From Polyangium jinanense (GTDB lineage Bacteria > Myxococcota > Polyangia > Polyangiales > Polyangiaceae), in NCBI RefSeq assembly GCF_028435365.1, contig NZ_JAGTJJ010000027.1, forward strand, positions 62,001 to 126,000: a stretch of 64,000 nt of DNA. The letters are read 5' to 3'. Under the pieces are notes generated by a model, which saw only the letters and a program-made list of their open reading frames with translations, did no database searches and was not told where the DNA came from. This document shows, in pieces, positions 24,453 to 33,655 of the stretch. The position numbers and the translations under genes are program-made. Each line of letters starts with the position of its first letter. Positions within the stretch are counted from its first letter, which is position 1.

Positions 24453-25220
24453 TCAAACGACCGTCATCCCGCCATCCGCCACGAAGCTCGCTCCGTGGCA
24501 ATAACTCGAATCGTCCGACGCGAGGAACAGCGCGAGCTTCGACATTTCTTCATTCGTGGCGACGCGACGCGCCGGGATCATCTGCCGATAGCCCGCCCGC
24601 AGCTCCTCGGCGTGGCCCGGGGCCATTTGCTCCGTGAACGCCATCATCATGCGGTTGTCGACGCCGCCCGGGACCATCGCATTGACCCGGATGTTCTGGG
24701 GCGCGAGCTCCGACGCCGCCGTGCGCACGAGCGCGAGCAGCGCGGCTTTGCTCGCCGCATACGCGGCGCACCCCGGGAACGACGTGATGGCCGCCGTCGA
24801 CGACACCACCACGATGCTCCCCCCGCCCCGCTCCAGCATACGCGGAATGACCTTTTGCATGCCCAGGAACGTCCCCCGCACGTGAATCGCATGAAGGTCG
24901 TCGAGCACCGACACGTCGAGGTCCACGATCGGCGCGATCTTCCCCTCGTACCCCGCATTCGCGAAGAGTACGTCGACCCCGCCGAACGCCTGGATCGCCG
25001 TGTCGACGTATCGCTCCGTGTCTTCGTTCTTTCGGACGTCGGCCACGACCGTGCGCGTCCGCGCAGGATCACACCCTTCCGCGGCCTGCCGCAACCGCGC
25101 CTCGTCGCGACCGACCAGCACGAGCTTGGCTCCCTCGCGCGAAAACAGCGCGGCCGTCGCCGTCCCGATACCCCCCGAAGCGCCCGTGATGATAGCAACC
25201 TTGTCTGTCAGCTTCCCCAT
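24453..25220 (-). CDS. Short-chain dehydrogenase/reductase
   Basis: A 255-residue classical SDR. The cofactor motif TGASGGIG is at residues 13-20, NAG at about 90-92, the catalytic Ser in VVSSTAAI, and Tyr/Lys in YAASK. The GRDEARL segment after the second strand suggests preference for NADP(H). The C-terminal LASDDSSYCHGASFVADGGMTV is the usual family ending. Substrate is not predictable; the neighbours give no pathway. A TGG-TAGCGT element lies 9 bases before ATG 25220. Confidence 0.9.
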   Translation of the reverse strand: MGKLTDKVAIITGASGGIGTATAALFSREGAKLVLVGRDEARLRQAAEGCDPARTRTVVADVRKNEDTERYVDTAIQAFGGVDVLFANAGYEGKIAPIVDLDVSVLDDLHAIHVRGTFLGMQKVIPRMLERGGGSIVVVSSTAAITSFPGCAAYAASKAALLALVRTAASELAPQNIRVNAMVPGGVDNRMMMAFTEQMAPGHAEELRAGYRQMIPARRVATNEEMSKLALFLASDDSSYCHGASFVADGGMTVV

Positions 25221-25229
25221 GGCCGCGAC

Positions 25230-25235
25230 ACGCTA
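25230..25235 (-). promoter_or_regulatory. Extended -10-like TGG-TAGCGT
   Basis: Minus-strand TAGCGT ends 9 bases before ATG 25220 of the SDR gene. Confidence 0.5.
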
Positions 25236-25292
25236 CCAATTCCCTCTTGGTTTTACCAGCGCGATGAGCGGCCAAACGCTGTTCGTGGAACA

Positions 25293-26177
25293 TCACGGCC
25301 GGGGAGCGGCGGCCTTTGCTTTGACCTCGAACCGCGGATCCCCCTCGAACACCCATTCCAGCGCGGAACGTGTGGTCTCCGCGACCGGCCCATCGTAGCG
25401 GTGCCCCACGTCCGAGCTTTTCGCAATCTTCGTCTTGGCCCCAGCTTTCTCCAGCCGCGACGCCGCCCACCGCGCATCCGCGGCGCACCCGCTCTGCGAG
25501 CACACGAACAGCACACGCGCGCCCTCGATCTTCGCGAATGCGCTCACGACCTCGGGCTTCCAGGCCGCGTGTCCGCCCTCGATCAGGACGAGCCGCGGCG
25601 AACGTTCGGGGCGTCGTCCCGCGATGGCCACGCCCTGGATCGCGCCCAGCGAAAACCCCGCATGGACGACCGGTCCCGGATCGACGAAATCGGGGTACGT
25701 GGCAGAAAGCGCCGCAAGGCCAGCGTCGATTTCGCGCTCCAGCGCGGCATTGTTTTCGTAGGTGAAACGCACGTCGTCGGGGGAAGGAGAATCCGGCCTG
25801 CGCACGCCGCGCGGGCACAGGACGAAGACGTGATTCGCGCGGGCACCGAGCAGCGAGCGCCAGACGTCGCATTGCCATTCGGGGCGATCGTAATTGCCGT
25901 GCGCCGCGATGATCACGGGCCGTTTGGACGTGGTGCCGACCGGGAGCGAGACGACGGCGGCGGGATGGCCGGGAATGGGCAGGTCGACGATGGCGGAGGC
26001 GGACGTGAGCGCGGGAGCGGGTGCAGACGCAGAAGCGGAAGCAGGCGCGGAAGCGGAAACGGGCGCGGACGCCGCAGCGGGCGCGGACGCCGCAGCGGGC
26101 GCAGACGCGGGTGGGCTTTCGCAAGCCGAAACGGTCGACACACAGAAAAGCAAAGCCACGAAGCCCGCGCGATCCAT
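25293..26177 (-). CDS. Alpha/beta-hydrolase lipoprotein
   Basis: A 294-residue predicted lipoprotein: the signal peptide ends in VSAC (Cys19), followed by a ~40-residue linker of alternating Ala/Ser/Pro, then an alpha/beta-hydrolase domain. IIAAHGNYDRPEWQCDVW resembles the oxyanion loop, GFSLG is the nucleophile elbow, and GHRYDG near the end could hold the catalytic histidine. It resembles esterase/dienelactone-hydrolase-like proteins, here anchored in the envelope. The linker is encoded by a locally repetitive stretch (about 26000-26110). TGTAGGCT lies 9 bases before ATG 26177. Confidence 0.8.
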   Translation of the reverse strand: MDRAGFVALLFCVSTVSACESPPASAPAAASAPAAASAPVSASAPASASASAPAPALTSASAIVDLPIPGHPAAVVSLPVGTTSKRPVIIAAHGNYDRPEWQCDVWRSLLGARANHVFVLCPRGVRRPDSPSPDDVRFTYENNAALEREIDAGLAALSATYPDFVDPGPVVHAGFSLGAIQGVAIAGRRPERSPRLVLIEGGHAAWKPEVVSAFAKIEGARVLFVCSQSGCAADARWAASRLEKAGAKTKIAKSSDVGHRYDGPVAETTRSALEWVFEGDPRFEVKAKAAAPRP

Positions 26178-26186
26178 GCGAGCTTC

Positions 26187-26192
26187 AGCCTA
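26187..26192 (-). promoter_or_regulatory. -10-like TGTAGGCT
   Basis: Minus-strand TAGGCT preceded by TG ends 9 bases before ATG 26177 of the hydrolase lipoprotein gene. Confidence 0.5.
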
Positions 26193-26203
26193 CACCGGGA
26201 TGA

Positions 26204-26209
26204 TACCCT
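26204..26209 (+). promoter_or_regulatory. -10-like TACCCT that decides a start
   Basis: TACCCT ends 8 bases before GTG 26218 and lies within the coding region if ATG 26200 is used, so it favours the GTG. Confidence 0.45.
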
Positions 26210-26217
26210 CGCCCCTC

Positions 26218-26694
26218 GTGATCCGGCCTGGCTCGCTCGTCCTCCCTGCCCTGCTCCTCGCCCTCCCCGCCTGCTCCCGCGGCAGCGACGCCCCGACCGA
26301 CGCCTCGCCGCCCTCCGTCATCTCTTCCCAACCCGCGCCCCCGCCCCGCCCCGCCGGCCCTGCCGAGCTCGCCCTCGTCGCCCCCCTCGCGCCCGGCAGC
26401 ACACTCGACGGCTTTACGGTGCGCGAAATCCTCGCGGTTCAGGACGGCGTCCTCACCCTCGTTTGCGCAAAGGATCGCGCTGTCGTGCGCCTCTCCGTCG
26501 CGCTCGCCGCGGACGGCGGCCCCGCGCCGCCTGCTCTCGCCGGAAAATACGCGGTCTTCTACTCGGCGCGCGGCAGCGATCCGGCGGACGGCGAGCGGCT
26601 CGCCAAGGCCCTCGCGGCCGTCCTGGAGAAACACCCCGACGTCCCCGTTCCGCCGGGGATGACCTCGTTCGTCCCGACGCCCATTCCCATCTAG
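26218..26694 (+). CDS. Small predicted lipoprotein
   Basis: A 158-residue predicted lipoprotein. The signal peptide (MIRPGSLVLPALLLALPAC, Cys19) is followed by a Pro/Ser-rich spacer and a compact domain with TLDGFTVREILAVQDGVLTLVCAKDRAVVRLSVAL (given here as two segments around QDGV), reminiscent of small beta-rich domains. No family is recognised. GTG 26218 is chosen over ATG 26200 because the signal peptide is then canonical and TACCCT lies 8 bases upstream. It precedes guaA by 57 bases. Confidence 0.65.
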   Translation: MIRPGSLVLPALLLALPACSRGSDAPTDASPPSVISSQPAPPPRPAGPAELALVAPLAPGSTLDGFTVREILAVQDGVLTLVCAKDRAVVRLSVALAADGGPAPPALAGKYAVFYSARGSDPADGERLAKALAAVLEKHPDVPVPPGMTSFVPTPIPI

Positions 26695-26738
26695 CTCCTT
26701 CGTCCCCTCTCCGACTCGCCCCCTCTCGCGAAAAGTGC

Positions 26739-26744
26739 TAGCGC
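26739..26744 (+). promoter_or_regulatory. Possible -10 element of guaA
   Basis: TGC-TAGCGC ends 7 bases before ATG 26752. It resembles the TANNNT elements near other starts but ends in C. Confidence 0.35.
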
Positions 26745-26751
26745 GGCGACC

Positions 26752-28308
26752 ATGCTCACTGGCCGACGGGACCTCGTCCTGATCCTGGATTTCGGTTCGC
26801 AATACACCCAGCTCATCGCCCGCCGGATCCGCGAGGCCTCCGTGTACTGCGAGGTCTACCGCTACGACCTACCGATCGAGCGCATCCGCGAGCTCGCCCC
26901 CCGCGGCATCATCCTCTCGGGCGGCCCCTCGAGCGTCTACGGCGAAGGCGCCCCGCACATCTCTGCCGAGCTCTTCTCCGTCGGCATCCCGATCCTCGGC
27001 ATCTGCTACGGCATGCAGCTCCTCTCGCATCTGCTCGGCGGCAAGGTCGAGCGCGGCACCGAGGGCGAATACGGGCCGGCGCTCGTCCGCACGACCCGCG
27101 CCGCCGGCGTCTTCAGCCGGTTCAACGACGGCGACGTTCTCGATGTCTGGATGAGCCACGGCGACAAGGTCGTCGAGCTCCCGCCGGGCTTCTCCACGCT
27201 CGGCACGACCGACACGACGCCGTTCGCCGCGATCGCCGACGACGAGCGCCACATCTACGGCCTGCAGTTCCACCCCGAGGTCGCGCACACGCGCCGCGGC
27301 AAGGACCTGCTCGAAGCGTTCCTCTTCGACGTCTGCGGCCTCGAGCCCACGTGGACCCCGGCCTCGTTCGTCGAGGAGTCCGTCGAGGTGATCCGCCAGA
27401 AAGTCGGCCCCGCCGCGAGCGCCGTGTGTGGCCTCTCGGGCGGCGTCGACTCCTCCGTCGCCGCGATCCTTTGCCACCGCGCGCTCGGCGACCGGCTCGT
27501 CTGCATCTTCGTCGACAACGGCCTCCTCCGGAAAGGCGAGGCCGAGCAGGTCGTGAAGATGTTCGGCGACCACTACCACCTTCGGCTCGTGCATGTTGAC
27601 GCGCGCGCACGCTTCCTCGACGCGCTCTCCGGCGTCACGGATCCCGAGCAGAAGCGCAAGACGATCGGCCGCGTCTTCATCGAGGTCTTCGAGGAAGAGG
27701 CGAAGAAGATCGAGGATTGCCGCTTCCTCGTGCAGGGCACGCTCTACCCTGATGTGATCGAGAGCGTCTCGGCGAAAGGCCCGAGCGCGGTGATCAAGAG
27801 CCACCACAACGTCGGCGGCTTGCCCGAGCGCATGAAGCTCGGCCTCGTCGAGCCTCTGCGCGAGCTCTTCAAGGACGAGGTGCGCGCGGTCGGCGCGACG
27901 ATGGGCATCCCGCACCACCTGCTCTGGCGCCACCCCTTCCCCGGCCCGGGCCTCGCCGTGCGTTGCCTCGGCACGCTCACGGAGGAGCGCTTGCATGTCC
28001 TGCGCGAGGCCGACGCGATCTTCGAGGAGGAGATCCGCGAGGCGGGGCTCTACGACAAGATCTGGCAGAGCTTCTGCGTGCTCTTGCCCGTGCGCACCGT
28101 CGGCGTGATGGGCGACGAACGCACGTACGACGAGGTGATCGCGCTTCGCGCCGTGGAGTCGAAGGACGGCATGACGGCCGACTGGGCGCGGATCCCGCAC
28201 GAGGTGCTCGGACGAACGAGCGCGCGGATCATCAACGAGGTCCGCGGCGTGAACCGCGTCGTGTACGATGTCTCGTCGAAGCCTCCGGCCACGATCGAGT
28301 GGGAATGA
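26752..28308 (+). CDS. guaA: GMP synthase (glutamine-hydrolysing)
   Basis: A 518-residue two-domain enzyme that converts XMP to GMP. The N-terminal amidotransferase has the nucleophile in GICYGMQLL and the His-Glu pair in FHPEV; the ATP-pyrophosphatase domain has the P-loop [11 protein letters not shown]; the C-terminal dimerisation domain ends in the invariant [14 protein letters not shown]. Length equals the family norm (about 525). The stop overlaps the next start (ATGATG), so the PEGA lipoprotein is translated from the same message. Confidence 0.97.
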   Translation: MLTGRRDLVLILDFGSQYTQLIARRIREASVYCEVYRYDLPIERIRELAPRGIILSGGPSSVYGEGAPHISAELFSVGIPILGICYGMQLLSHLLGGKVERGTEGEYGPALVRTTRAAGVFSRFNDGDVLDVWMSHGDKVVELPPGFSTLGTTDTTPFAAIADDERHIYGLQFHPEVAHTRRGKDLLEAFLFDVCGLEPTWTPASFVEESVEVIRQKVGPAASAVCGLSGGVDSSVAAILCHRALGDRLVCIFVDNGLLRKGEAEQVVKMFGDHYHLRLVHVDARARFLDALSGVTDPEQKRKTIGRVFIEVFEEEAKKIEDCRFLVQGTLYPDVIESVSAKGPSAVIKSHHNVGGLPERMKLGLVEPLRELFKDEVRAVGATMGIPHHLLWRHPFPGPGLAVRCLGTLTEERLHVLREADAIFEEEIREAGLYDKIWQSFCVLLPVRTVGVMGDERTYDEVIALRAVESKDGMTADWARIPHEVLGRTSARIINEVRGVNRVVYDVSSKPPATIEWE

Positions 28309-28625
28309 TGCAAACGAGCGCGAAACGCGGGGTCCTTGCGGCCCTCGTCGGGTGGTCCCTCCTCGCAGCCGCGTGCGCGCCGAGCACGCCGGCCACAGTC
28401 TCCTTGCGGGTGAAGGGCAACGCCCCGGACGCGTCGGTCACGATCGACGACATGTACATCGGGGCGCTCGCGTTCGTGGCGAAACGCGGCGTCGCCCTGC
28501 CCCCGGGCAAGCACCGGATCACCGTGGAGAAGCCGGGCTTTTTTCCGTGGGACAAGCTCGTCGAGGCCCGCGAGGGGGATCCGCCGATCCGCCTCGAGGT
28601 GGACCTCGTGAAGATCCCGGACTGA
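28305..28625 (+). CDS. PEGA-domain lipoprotein
   Basis: A 106-residue predicted lipoprotein with signal peptide ending in LAAAC and a single PEGA domain ([13 protein letters not shown]...[19 protein letters not shown]). PEGA domains are small beta-sandwiches on surface proteins, often interacting with other envelope components. Two adjacent ATG codons (28305, 28308) overlap the guaA stop. The association with guaA appears incidental or reflects co-transcription only. Confidence 0.8.
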   Translation: MMQTSAKRGVLAALVGWSLLAAACAPSTPATVSLRVKGNAPDASVTIDDMYIGALAFVAKRGVALPPGKHRITVEKPGFFPWDKLVEAREGDPPIRLEVDLVKIPD

Positions 28626-28651
28626 TCCGGGTCCGTTCAGGTAAGAAGGAC

Positions 28652-28679
28652 TTGACTCTGCGGGGGGTTTCGCTACCGT
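28652..28679 (+). promoter_or_regulatory. Sigma-70-type promoter of the 56-residue protein
   Basis: TTGACT (28652-28657), a 16-base spacer and TACCGT (28674-28679). The position is 22 bases before ATG 28702, leaving room for the ribosome site GAGGA at 28692-28696. Confidence 0.6.
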
Positions 28680-28701
28680 CCCGCGCTCCCCGAGGACAGA
28701 C

Positions 28702-28872
28702 ATGGCGAACACCCCGAAGTGGAACATCCGGTTGCGGCACGAGTGGCTCTCCACGCCGCTGAAGAAGAAGCGGATCAAGCGCGGCCAGAAGGCGCGTATT
28801 GGCCTGCTGGACGCCGAGGCGCGGAAGAAGACCAAGGCCGAGAAGGCCCCGAAGACCGAACAGGCGTCCTGA
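28702..28872 (+). CDS. Small very basic protein of 56 residues
   Basis: A compact frame encoding MANTPKWNIRLRHEWLSTP followed by Lys/Arg-rich KKKRIKRGQKARIG and a KTKAEK tail. It is rich in Lys and Arg with no signal peptide or membrane segment, which suggests RNA or ribosome binding; no family is recognised. It is a strong candidate gene because it has its own TTGACT/TACCGT promoter, a GAGGA ribosome site 5 bases before ATG 28702, and a strong terminator 60 bases after its stop, i.e. a complete single-gene unit. It resembles small ribosome-associated proteins in composition only. Confidence 0.75.
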   Translation: MANTPKWNIRLRHEWLSTPLKKKRIKRGQKARIGLLDAEARKKTKAEKAPKTEQAS

Positions 28873-28931
28873 CCGGACGTTCGGACCCCTCGCCGGCACG
28901 CGTAAAAACGCGCGTACGCTGATCCGAGACG

Positions 28932-28978
28932 AAAAGGCGTCACCCCCTCGCCACAACGGGAGGGGTGGACGCCTTTTT
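28932..28978 (+). terminator. Rho-independent terminator
   Basis: A stem of AAAAGGCGTC-ACCCC-type sequence pairs with GGGGT-GGACGCCTTTT, around an internal loop CGCCACAACG-like, and ends in a T-run. It follows the 56-residue protein gene and isolates it from the hybrid kinase gene downstream. Confidence 0.85.
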
Positions 28979-29043
28979 CCGTCCGTAAGGCTTCGCCTTT
29001 TGGCATGCTGGCGCAGCACGACGCACACGCGTCGGGGTTCTAG

Positions 29044-31407
29044 ATGAACGAAACCAGCGAGGCCCTGCGTGAATCCGAGGAGCGTTACCGCACGCTCTTC
29101 GAACAGGCGCCCGTCGGCGTGTTCCTGTACGACCGGGAGCTCCGGCTCACCACGTGGAACGCGCGCTTCGTGCAGCTCCTCCAGACGACGAACGAGCGGC
29201 TCACGTCCCTCGACATGCACGGGCTGCGCGATCGCACCGTGCTGCCCTCGATCGAGCGTGCCCTCGCAGGCGAGTCGAGCACGTACGAGGGCCGCTACCA
29301 GGCGACCACGAGCGACGCCGTCGTGTGGGTCTCGATGCGGCTTTGCCCGCTGCGGAATGCGAGCGGCGCCGTCATCGGCGGCATGGGCGTGGTCGAGGAC
29401 CTCACGGATCGAAACCGCGCGCTCTCCGCGCTGCGCGAGAGCGAGCAGCGCCACGCGCTCTACGTCAAGCGCAGCCCCCTCGGCGTGATCGTGTGGAACA
29501 CGCGCTTCGAGGTGCTCGAGTGGAACCCGTCGGCGACGCGGATCTTCGGCTACACCGAGGAGGAGGCCATCGGCAAGCGCGAGCCGGGCTTCATCGTGCC
29601 CGACAGCGCTTGGCCTTTCGTCAGCGCGCTTTGGGACGGTCTCCTCGAGCAGACGGGCGTCGAGCGGAGCCGCAACGAGAACCGACGGAAGGATGGCCGG
29701 ATCATCTGCGGCGAGTGGTCTGCCACGGCGCTCGTCGACGCGCAGGGCGTGGTGATCGGCGTCGCGGCCCTCGTCGAGGACGTGACGGAGAAGCAAGCCG
29801 CCGAAGAAGCGCTGAAGCGCTCGGAGGCAAGGTTTCGCGCGCTGATCGAGCACGCGCCCGACGCCATCGGCGTGGTGCGTCAAGGCCGGTGGATCTATGC
29901 AAACCCGGCGCTCGTCACGTACCTCGGTTACGAGCGCGCGGGCGAGCTCATCGGGCGCCTCGCGCGAGACTCGGTGCACCCCGAGGATCGCTCCACGCAG
30001 GACCAACACCACACCGAGGTCGAGCGTGGCACGTCGGTCTCGCCGCAGGAGTACCGGCTGCTCCGTCGCGATGGATCCATCGTGCACGCGGAGGTCGTGA
30101 GCCTGCACGTCGACTACGACGGCGCGCCGGCGATCCTCGGCATCGCGCGCGATCTGACTGAGCGCAAGCAGATGCAAGCGCGCCTCGTGCAAGCCGAGCG
30201 CATGGCGGCGGTCGGCACGCTCGCGGCCGGGGTGGCGCACGAGATCAACAGCCCCCTCGCCTACGTGCTCACGCAGCTCGCGGTCGCGACCGCGGAGGCG
30301 CTGCCCGCATTGAAGCGACGCGTCGAAGCCCTGGAGCGCGCGGTGGATCTCAGCCCGGGCGAGATCACGCAGCTCGCCGTGGAGCTCGAAGCGGCGATCG
30401 ACGGCGCGCGCGAGGCAGCCGAGCGCATGCGCAGCATCGTGCGTGACTTGCGAACGTTCTCCCGCGCGGACGACGGCGAGATCGCGCCGACCGACGTGCG
30501 CCGCGTGCTCGACACGTCGCTCAACATGGTCTTCGGCGAGATCCGCCACCGCGCGCGCCTCGTGAAGGAGTACGACGACGTGCCGCTCGTCGACGCCAAC
30601 GAGGCGCGGCTCGGCCAGGTCTTCGTGAACCTGCTCGTCAACGCGGCGCAGGCGCTGCCCGAAGGAAACGCGGCGGCGAACCTGATCCGGCTGCGCACCT
30701 ACATCGGCGACGCAGGACGCGTGGTCGTCGAGGTGATGGACTCGGGGCCGGGCATCCCCGACGATGTCAAAGCGCAGATTTTTGATCCCTTCTTCACGAC
30801 GAAGCCCGCGGGCGTGGGCACGGGCCTCGGGCTGTGGATCTGCCAGGGAATCGTCACGCGCCTCGGCGGCACGATCGAGCTTGCATCGAGACCCGGCGAG
30901 ACGATCTTTCGTGTCGTCCTCCCGCCCGGCGCCGCGGCCGGAAAAACCGTCGACGGCGCGCGCGCGATCCGCGCCGACGAGCCGAACCTCGCCCAGAAGC
31001 CACCCATGAAGCCAAAGCCCCCCGAGGCCAAGCCCCGCCGCGGCCGCGTGCTCGTGATCGACGACGAGGCGCCGCTCGCGAACGCGCTCAAGATGTTCCT
31101 CGCCGACGAGCACGACGTCGTGGTCTCGACGAGCGGCCGCGACGCGCTCGCGCTCCTCGAAAAGGACCCGTCGTTCGACGCGATCCTCTGCGACCTGATG
31201 ATGCCCGACGTGACAGGCGTGGACGTGCACGAGGCGCTGCGCCAGCGCGCGCCCGACGTCGCCGCGCGCCTCGTCTTCGTGACGGGCGGCGCGTTCACGC
31301 CGCGCATGCGGGCCTTCCTCGAGGAGGTTCGAAACCCCCAGCTCGAGAAGCCGTTCGACCTCCCGAAGCTCCGCGCCCTGCTACGTCAACTGGTCTCGGC
31401 GCGCTAG
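29044..31407 (+). CDS. Hybrid sensor histidine kinase with three PAS domains and a C-terminal receiver
   Basis: A 787-residue soluble kinase. Three PAS domains start near residues 13 ([19 protein letters not shown]), 138 ([16 protein letters not shown]) and 260 ([15 protein letters not shown]); the HisKA helix carries His399 in [11 protein letters not shown]; the HATPase domain has [11 protein letters not shown] and GTGLGLWI; the receiver at about 665-785 has the phospho-acceptor Asp717 in CDLMMPD and the conserved Lys in EKPFD. This layout is typical of myxobacterial orphan hybrid kinases acting in phosphorelays. ATG 29044 follows a TAG directly and no ribosome site is evident. The stop TAG lies inside the left arm of the palindromic element that follows. 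Confidence 0.92.
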   Translation: MNETSEALRESEERYRTLFEQAPVGVFLYDRELRLTTWNARFVQLLQTTNERLTSLDMHGLRDRTVLPSIERALAGESSTYEGRYQATTSDAVVWVSMRLCPLRNASGAVIGGMGVVEDLTDRNRALSALRESEQRHALYVKRSPLGVIVWNTRFEVLEWNPSATRIFGYTEEEAIGKREPGFIVPDSAWPFVSALWDGLLEQTGVERSRNENRRKDGRIICGEWSATALVDAQGVVIGVAALVEDVTEKQAAEEALKRSEARFRALIEHAPDAIGVVRQGRWIYANPALVTYLGYERAGELIGRLARDSVHPEDRSTQDQHHTEVERGTSVSPQEYRLLRRDGSIVHAEVVSLHVDYDGAPAILGIARDLTERKQMQARLVQAERMAAVGTLAAGVAHEINSPLAYVLTQLAVATAEALPALKRRVEALERAVDLSPGEITQLAVELEAAIDGAREAAERMRSIVRDLRTFSRADDGEIAPTDVRRVLDTSLNMVFGEIRHRARLVKEYDDVPLVDANEARLGQVFVNLLVNAAQALPEGNAAANLIRLRTYIGDAGRVVVEVMDSGPGIPDDVKAQIFDPFFTTKPAGVGTGLGLWICQGIVTRLGGTIELASRPGETIFRVVLPPGAAAGKTVDGARAIRADEPNLAQKPPMKPKPPEAKPRRGRVLVIDDEAPLANALKMFLADEHDVVVSTSGRDALALLEKDPSFDAILCDLMMPDVTGVDVHEALRQRAPDVAARLVFVTGGAFTPRMRAFLEEVRNPQLEKPFDLPKLRALLRQLVSAR

Positions 31408-31534
31408 CAGCCTGTGGACTTATCTGCTGCGCGCCCCGAATCGTCCGTCGACATCGCTCGAAATCCTTCAGGATTCCTCGCGGTGTCGCCCTAGCTTCGG
31501 GGCGCTCGCGACGATCATTCCACAGGCTGCTAGC
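31403..31534. repeat. 132-bp palindromic (MITE-like) element between convergent genes
   Basis: Perfect 16-bp terminal inverted repeats (GCTAGCAGCCTGTGGA at 31403-31418 and its complement at 31519-31534) enclose further paired arms: GCGCCCCGAA 31431-31440 with TTCGGGGCGC 31496-31505, and an imperfect inner pair around 31449-31488. It fills the gap between two convergent genes exactly; the left gene's stop codon lies in the left arm and the right gene's stop abuts the right arm. It may be a miniature transposable element domesticated as a bidirectional terminator. Confidence 0.85.
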
Positions 31535-32683
31535 TCAGCGCGGCCCGCGCGCCGCGAACCAGTCGCGGTAGTGCTGGTACAGCGTCGCATACCGCACGTA
31601 CGTCTCGCGATCCGCCGCGAAGCGCCGCTGCCAGGCCTCGGTCTCGGCCGTGTGCGCCGTGTCCGTGAGCCCGTACTTCGCACGGATCTCGGCGAGCGCC
31701 GCGGGGTTCACCGCGATCTCCGCGGCGAACGCCGCGTACCGTTCGAGGCTGAGCTGCGGGCCCTGGGCGACCGCCGGGAAACCCGCGAGCGTCATCGGCT
31801 GCGGCACCGTCGGCGGCATGGGAACGGGCGTCGGGCGCTGCGAGTACGACGAGCTCGACACCGGCGCCCCCGTGCTCGCAGGTCCGGCTGCGGCCGGTGA
31901 TCCGGGCGCCGGCGGATATCCGTACCCCGCGGGCTGCTGCGGCTGCTGCGGGGCCGCACCGATCGGCTTGGGAGGCGGCGCGGGCGGCGGCAGGACCGCG
32001 GCCATCATGCCCGGCGACGACTGCTTGGGAGGAGGAGGCGGCGGAAGCGGCGCGGGCGGCGCGGCCTGGAACGGGAGCGCGGGCCTGCTGGGCGTCGCCG
32101 GCATGGGCTGCGTCTGCCGCGCCGGAAGCGGATCCGGAATCGTCGCGACGCGCGCCCGCATCGGCGGCGTGTGCTCGTCCGGCGGCACCTTTGCGCCCGG
32201 CGCGCTCTCTCTCGGCGGCGGCGGCGGCCCCTTCACGGCAGGCGCGCCGGTCACCGTCGGCGCCAGCGGCGTCGCGCCCTCGCCGGCCGCTGCTGCGGCG
32301 GCGGCCCTTCGCGCGCGGAGCCTCGCGAGGAGCTGCTCCGGATCGGCCGTCGGCAACATGGGCACGGTGTCCATGAGCCCGAGCGGCACCGAGTGCGCGC
32401 GCGGCGGCGTCGGCTCGTCCTCGCCGCCACCGGCTCCGGCGCGCGCCTTGCGGGCCTCGATGGCCCGCGACCGCGCTTCGAAGGCTGCCTTGTAGCGGGC
32501 CTCCAGCGCGTTGCGCGTCGCCTCTGGCTCGCGCGACATTCGCTCCATCCAGGCGTTGCGGCTCACGCCCCACGCCTCGGCGGACAGCGCCTCGACGCGC
32601 AAAACCTCCTCGAGGGGCGTCCCAGCCTCGACCTCCGCACATAACGCGGCGAATCGTTCGAGCTCGATTTCCGGTTCCATCAC
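31535..32683 (-). CDS. Protein with duplicated helical domain joined by a proline-rich linker
   Basis: A 382-residue protein (start GTG 32683 or ATG 32680) with related helical domains at both ends. The N-terminal one (about residues 5-75: LERFAALCAEVEAG...AWMERMSREPE...YKAAFEA) resembles the C-terminal one (about 315-380: LERYAAFAAEIAVN...AWQRRFAADRE...YQHYRDWF). About 220 residues rich in Pro, Ala and Gly lie between. The pattern suggests two copies of a small binding module on a flexible tether. No known family is recognised; similar modules are likely lineage-specific. It is divergent from the lipoprotein gene at 32826. Confidence 0.72.
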   Translation of the reverse strand: MMEPEIELERFAALCAEVEAGTPLEEVLRVEALSAEAWGVSRNAWMERMSREPEATRNALEARYKAAFEARSRAIEARKARAGAGGGEDEPTPPRAHSVPLGLMDTVPMLPTADPEQLLARLRARRAAAAAAAGEGATPLAPTVTGAPAVKGPPPPPRESAPGAKVPPDEHTPPMRARVATIPDPLPARQTQPMPATPSRPALPFQAAPPAPLPPPPPPKQSSPGMMAAVLPPPAPPPKPIGAAPQQPQQPAGYGYPPAPGSPAAAGPASTGAPVSSSSYSQRPTPVPMPPTVPQPMTLAGFPAVAQGPQLSLERYAAFAAEIAVNPAALAEIRAKYGLTDTAHTAETEAWQRRFAADRETYVRYATLYQHYRDWFAARGPR

Positions 32684-32825
32684 GTCGGGGCGCCCGTGAG
32701 CGCTCGGCAGACCATACGCCGGCTGTGGTCCGAGGTCGAGAGCGCCGCGCGACGTTTCAGCACGTTGCCGACGACTGGGCTTGCCCCCCGTCCGTCAAAC
32801 CGTGGTACTAAGCGAGGTAGAAACG

Positions 32826-33479
32826 ATGAACTCGAGTCTCCGCACCTTTCTCGGTCTTGCCCTCTTCGTCGCCCCCCTCTCGGCGGGCTGTGCCTCTCGC
32901 ACGGCGCCCTTCGATCAGATGGACCAGGCGCAAATCACCGTGCTGCGCCTGACCGCGCCGCCGCCGCCCGTCGCCGCGACGCCGGCGACGCCGGGCGCGC
33001 TCCCGGGCATCCCGGGCCTGCCCATCCCGCCCGAGATGCAGGCTGCGGGGCAGCAGCTCCTTCAAGGCCTGAACCAGGCGGCTCCGGGCCTCATCCCGCC
33101 GGGCCTCCTTCCCGGCGGCCAGACCCAGCAGCCGGCCGCGCAGCAGCAGGTCCCGCTCTGGAACGGCCTCGCGATCGTGGCCCAGACGCCCGTCACGAAC
33201 GAGGACATGAAGAACGACCTCCTCGACCTCTTCGGCGACGAGGACAGCTTCCAGGCCGGCGCGAACAATTGCACGACGGCGCCTGGCATGGGCGTCTCGT
33301 TCGTTCGTCCGGGCCAGCCGAACACCGACCTCGTGGTGTGGTTCACCTGCTCCAAGGCCGCCGGCGTCACGCCCTTCACGCTCCCCTACGGCAAGGACAT
33401 GCTCACGGGTGAGTCGCATCAGAAGCTGAGCCAGATCTACCAGGCTCTCTTCGGCATGGCCGTTCCGCCCGGCTCCTGA
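32826..33479 (+). CDS. Predicted lipoprotein with Pro/Gln-rich segment
   Basis: A 217-residue predicted lipoprotein. The signal peptide ends in LSAGC (Cys21). A Pro/Gly/Gln-rich middle (about 50-115) is followed by a folded C-terminal domain of about 100 residues containing two cysteines (NNCTTAPG, WFTCSKAAG), which could form a disulfide. No family is recognised. ATG 32826 follows GAGGT by about 8 bases; a 5' in-frame start at 32781 would place the signal peptide internally. A 10-bp hairpin follows the stop. Confidence 0.7.
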   Translation: MNSSLRTFLGLALFVAPLSAGCASRTAPFDQMDQAQITVLRLTAPPPPVAATPATPGALPGIPGLPIPPEMQAAGQQLLQGLNQAAPGLIPPGLLPGGQTQQPAAQQQVPLWNGLAIVAQTPVTNEDMKNDLLDLFGDEDSFQAGANNCTTAPGMGVSFVRPGQPNTDLVVWFTCSKAAGVTPFTLPYGKDMLTGESHQKLSQIYQALFGMAVPPGS

Positions 33480-33492
33480 TCTCCGCGCCCTC

Positions 33493-33518
33493 GAGGGCCT
33501 CGATCCTGCGAGGCCCTC
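33493..33518 (+). terminator. Hairpin after the lipoprotein gene
   Basis: A perfect 10-bp stem GAGGGCCTCG / CGAGGCCCTC with loop ATCCTG, 13 bases after the stop. No T-run follows, so termination may be factor-dependent. Confidence 0.5.
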
Positions 33519-33655
33519 CGCACCCTCCCCCTCGGCACGCCCTGATCGTCGGCAACGCCTCGAACGGCCCTTTTGCGCGTTCGTGGCGGAGAATGCGGCC
33601 TGGATGCTAGGATGACGCATCGGCGCCGTGTTCATGGCGCTTGCTGGGCCTTCCG

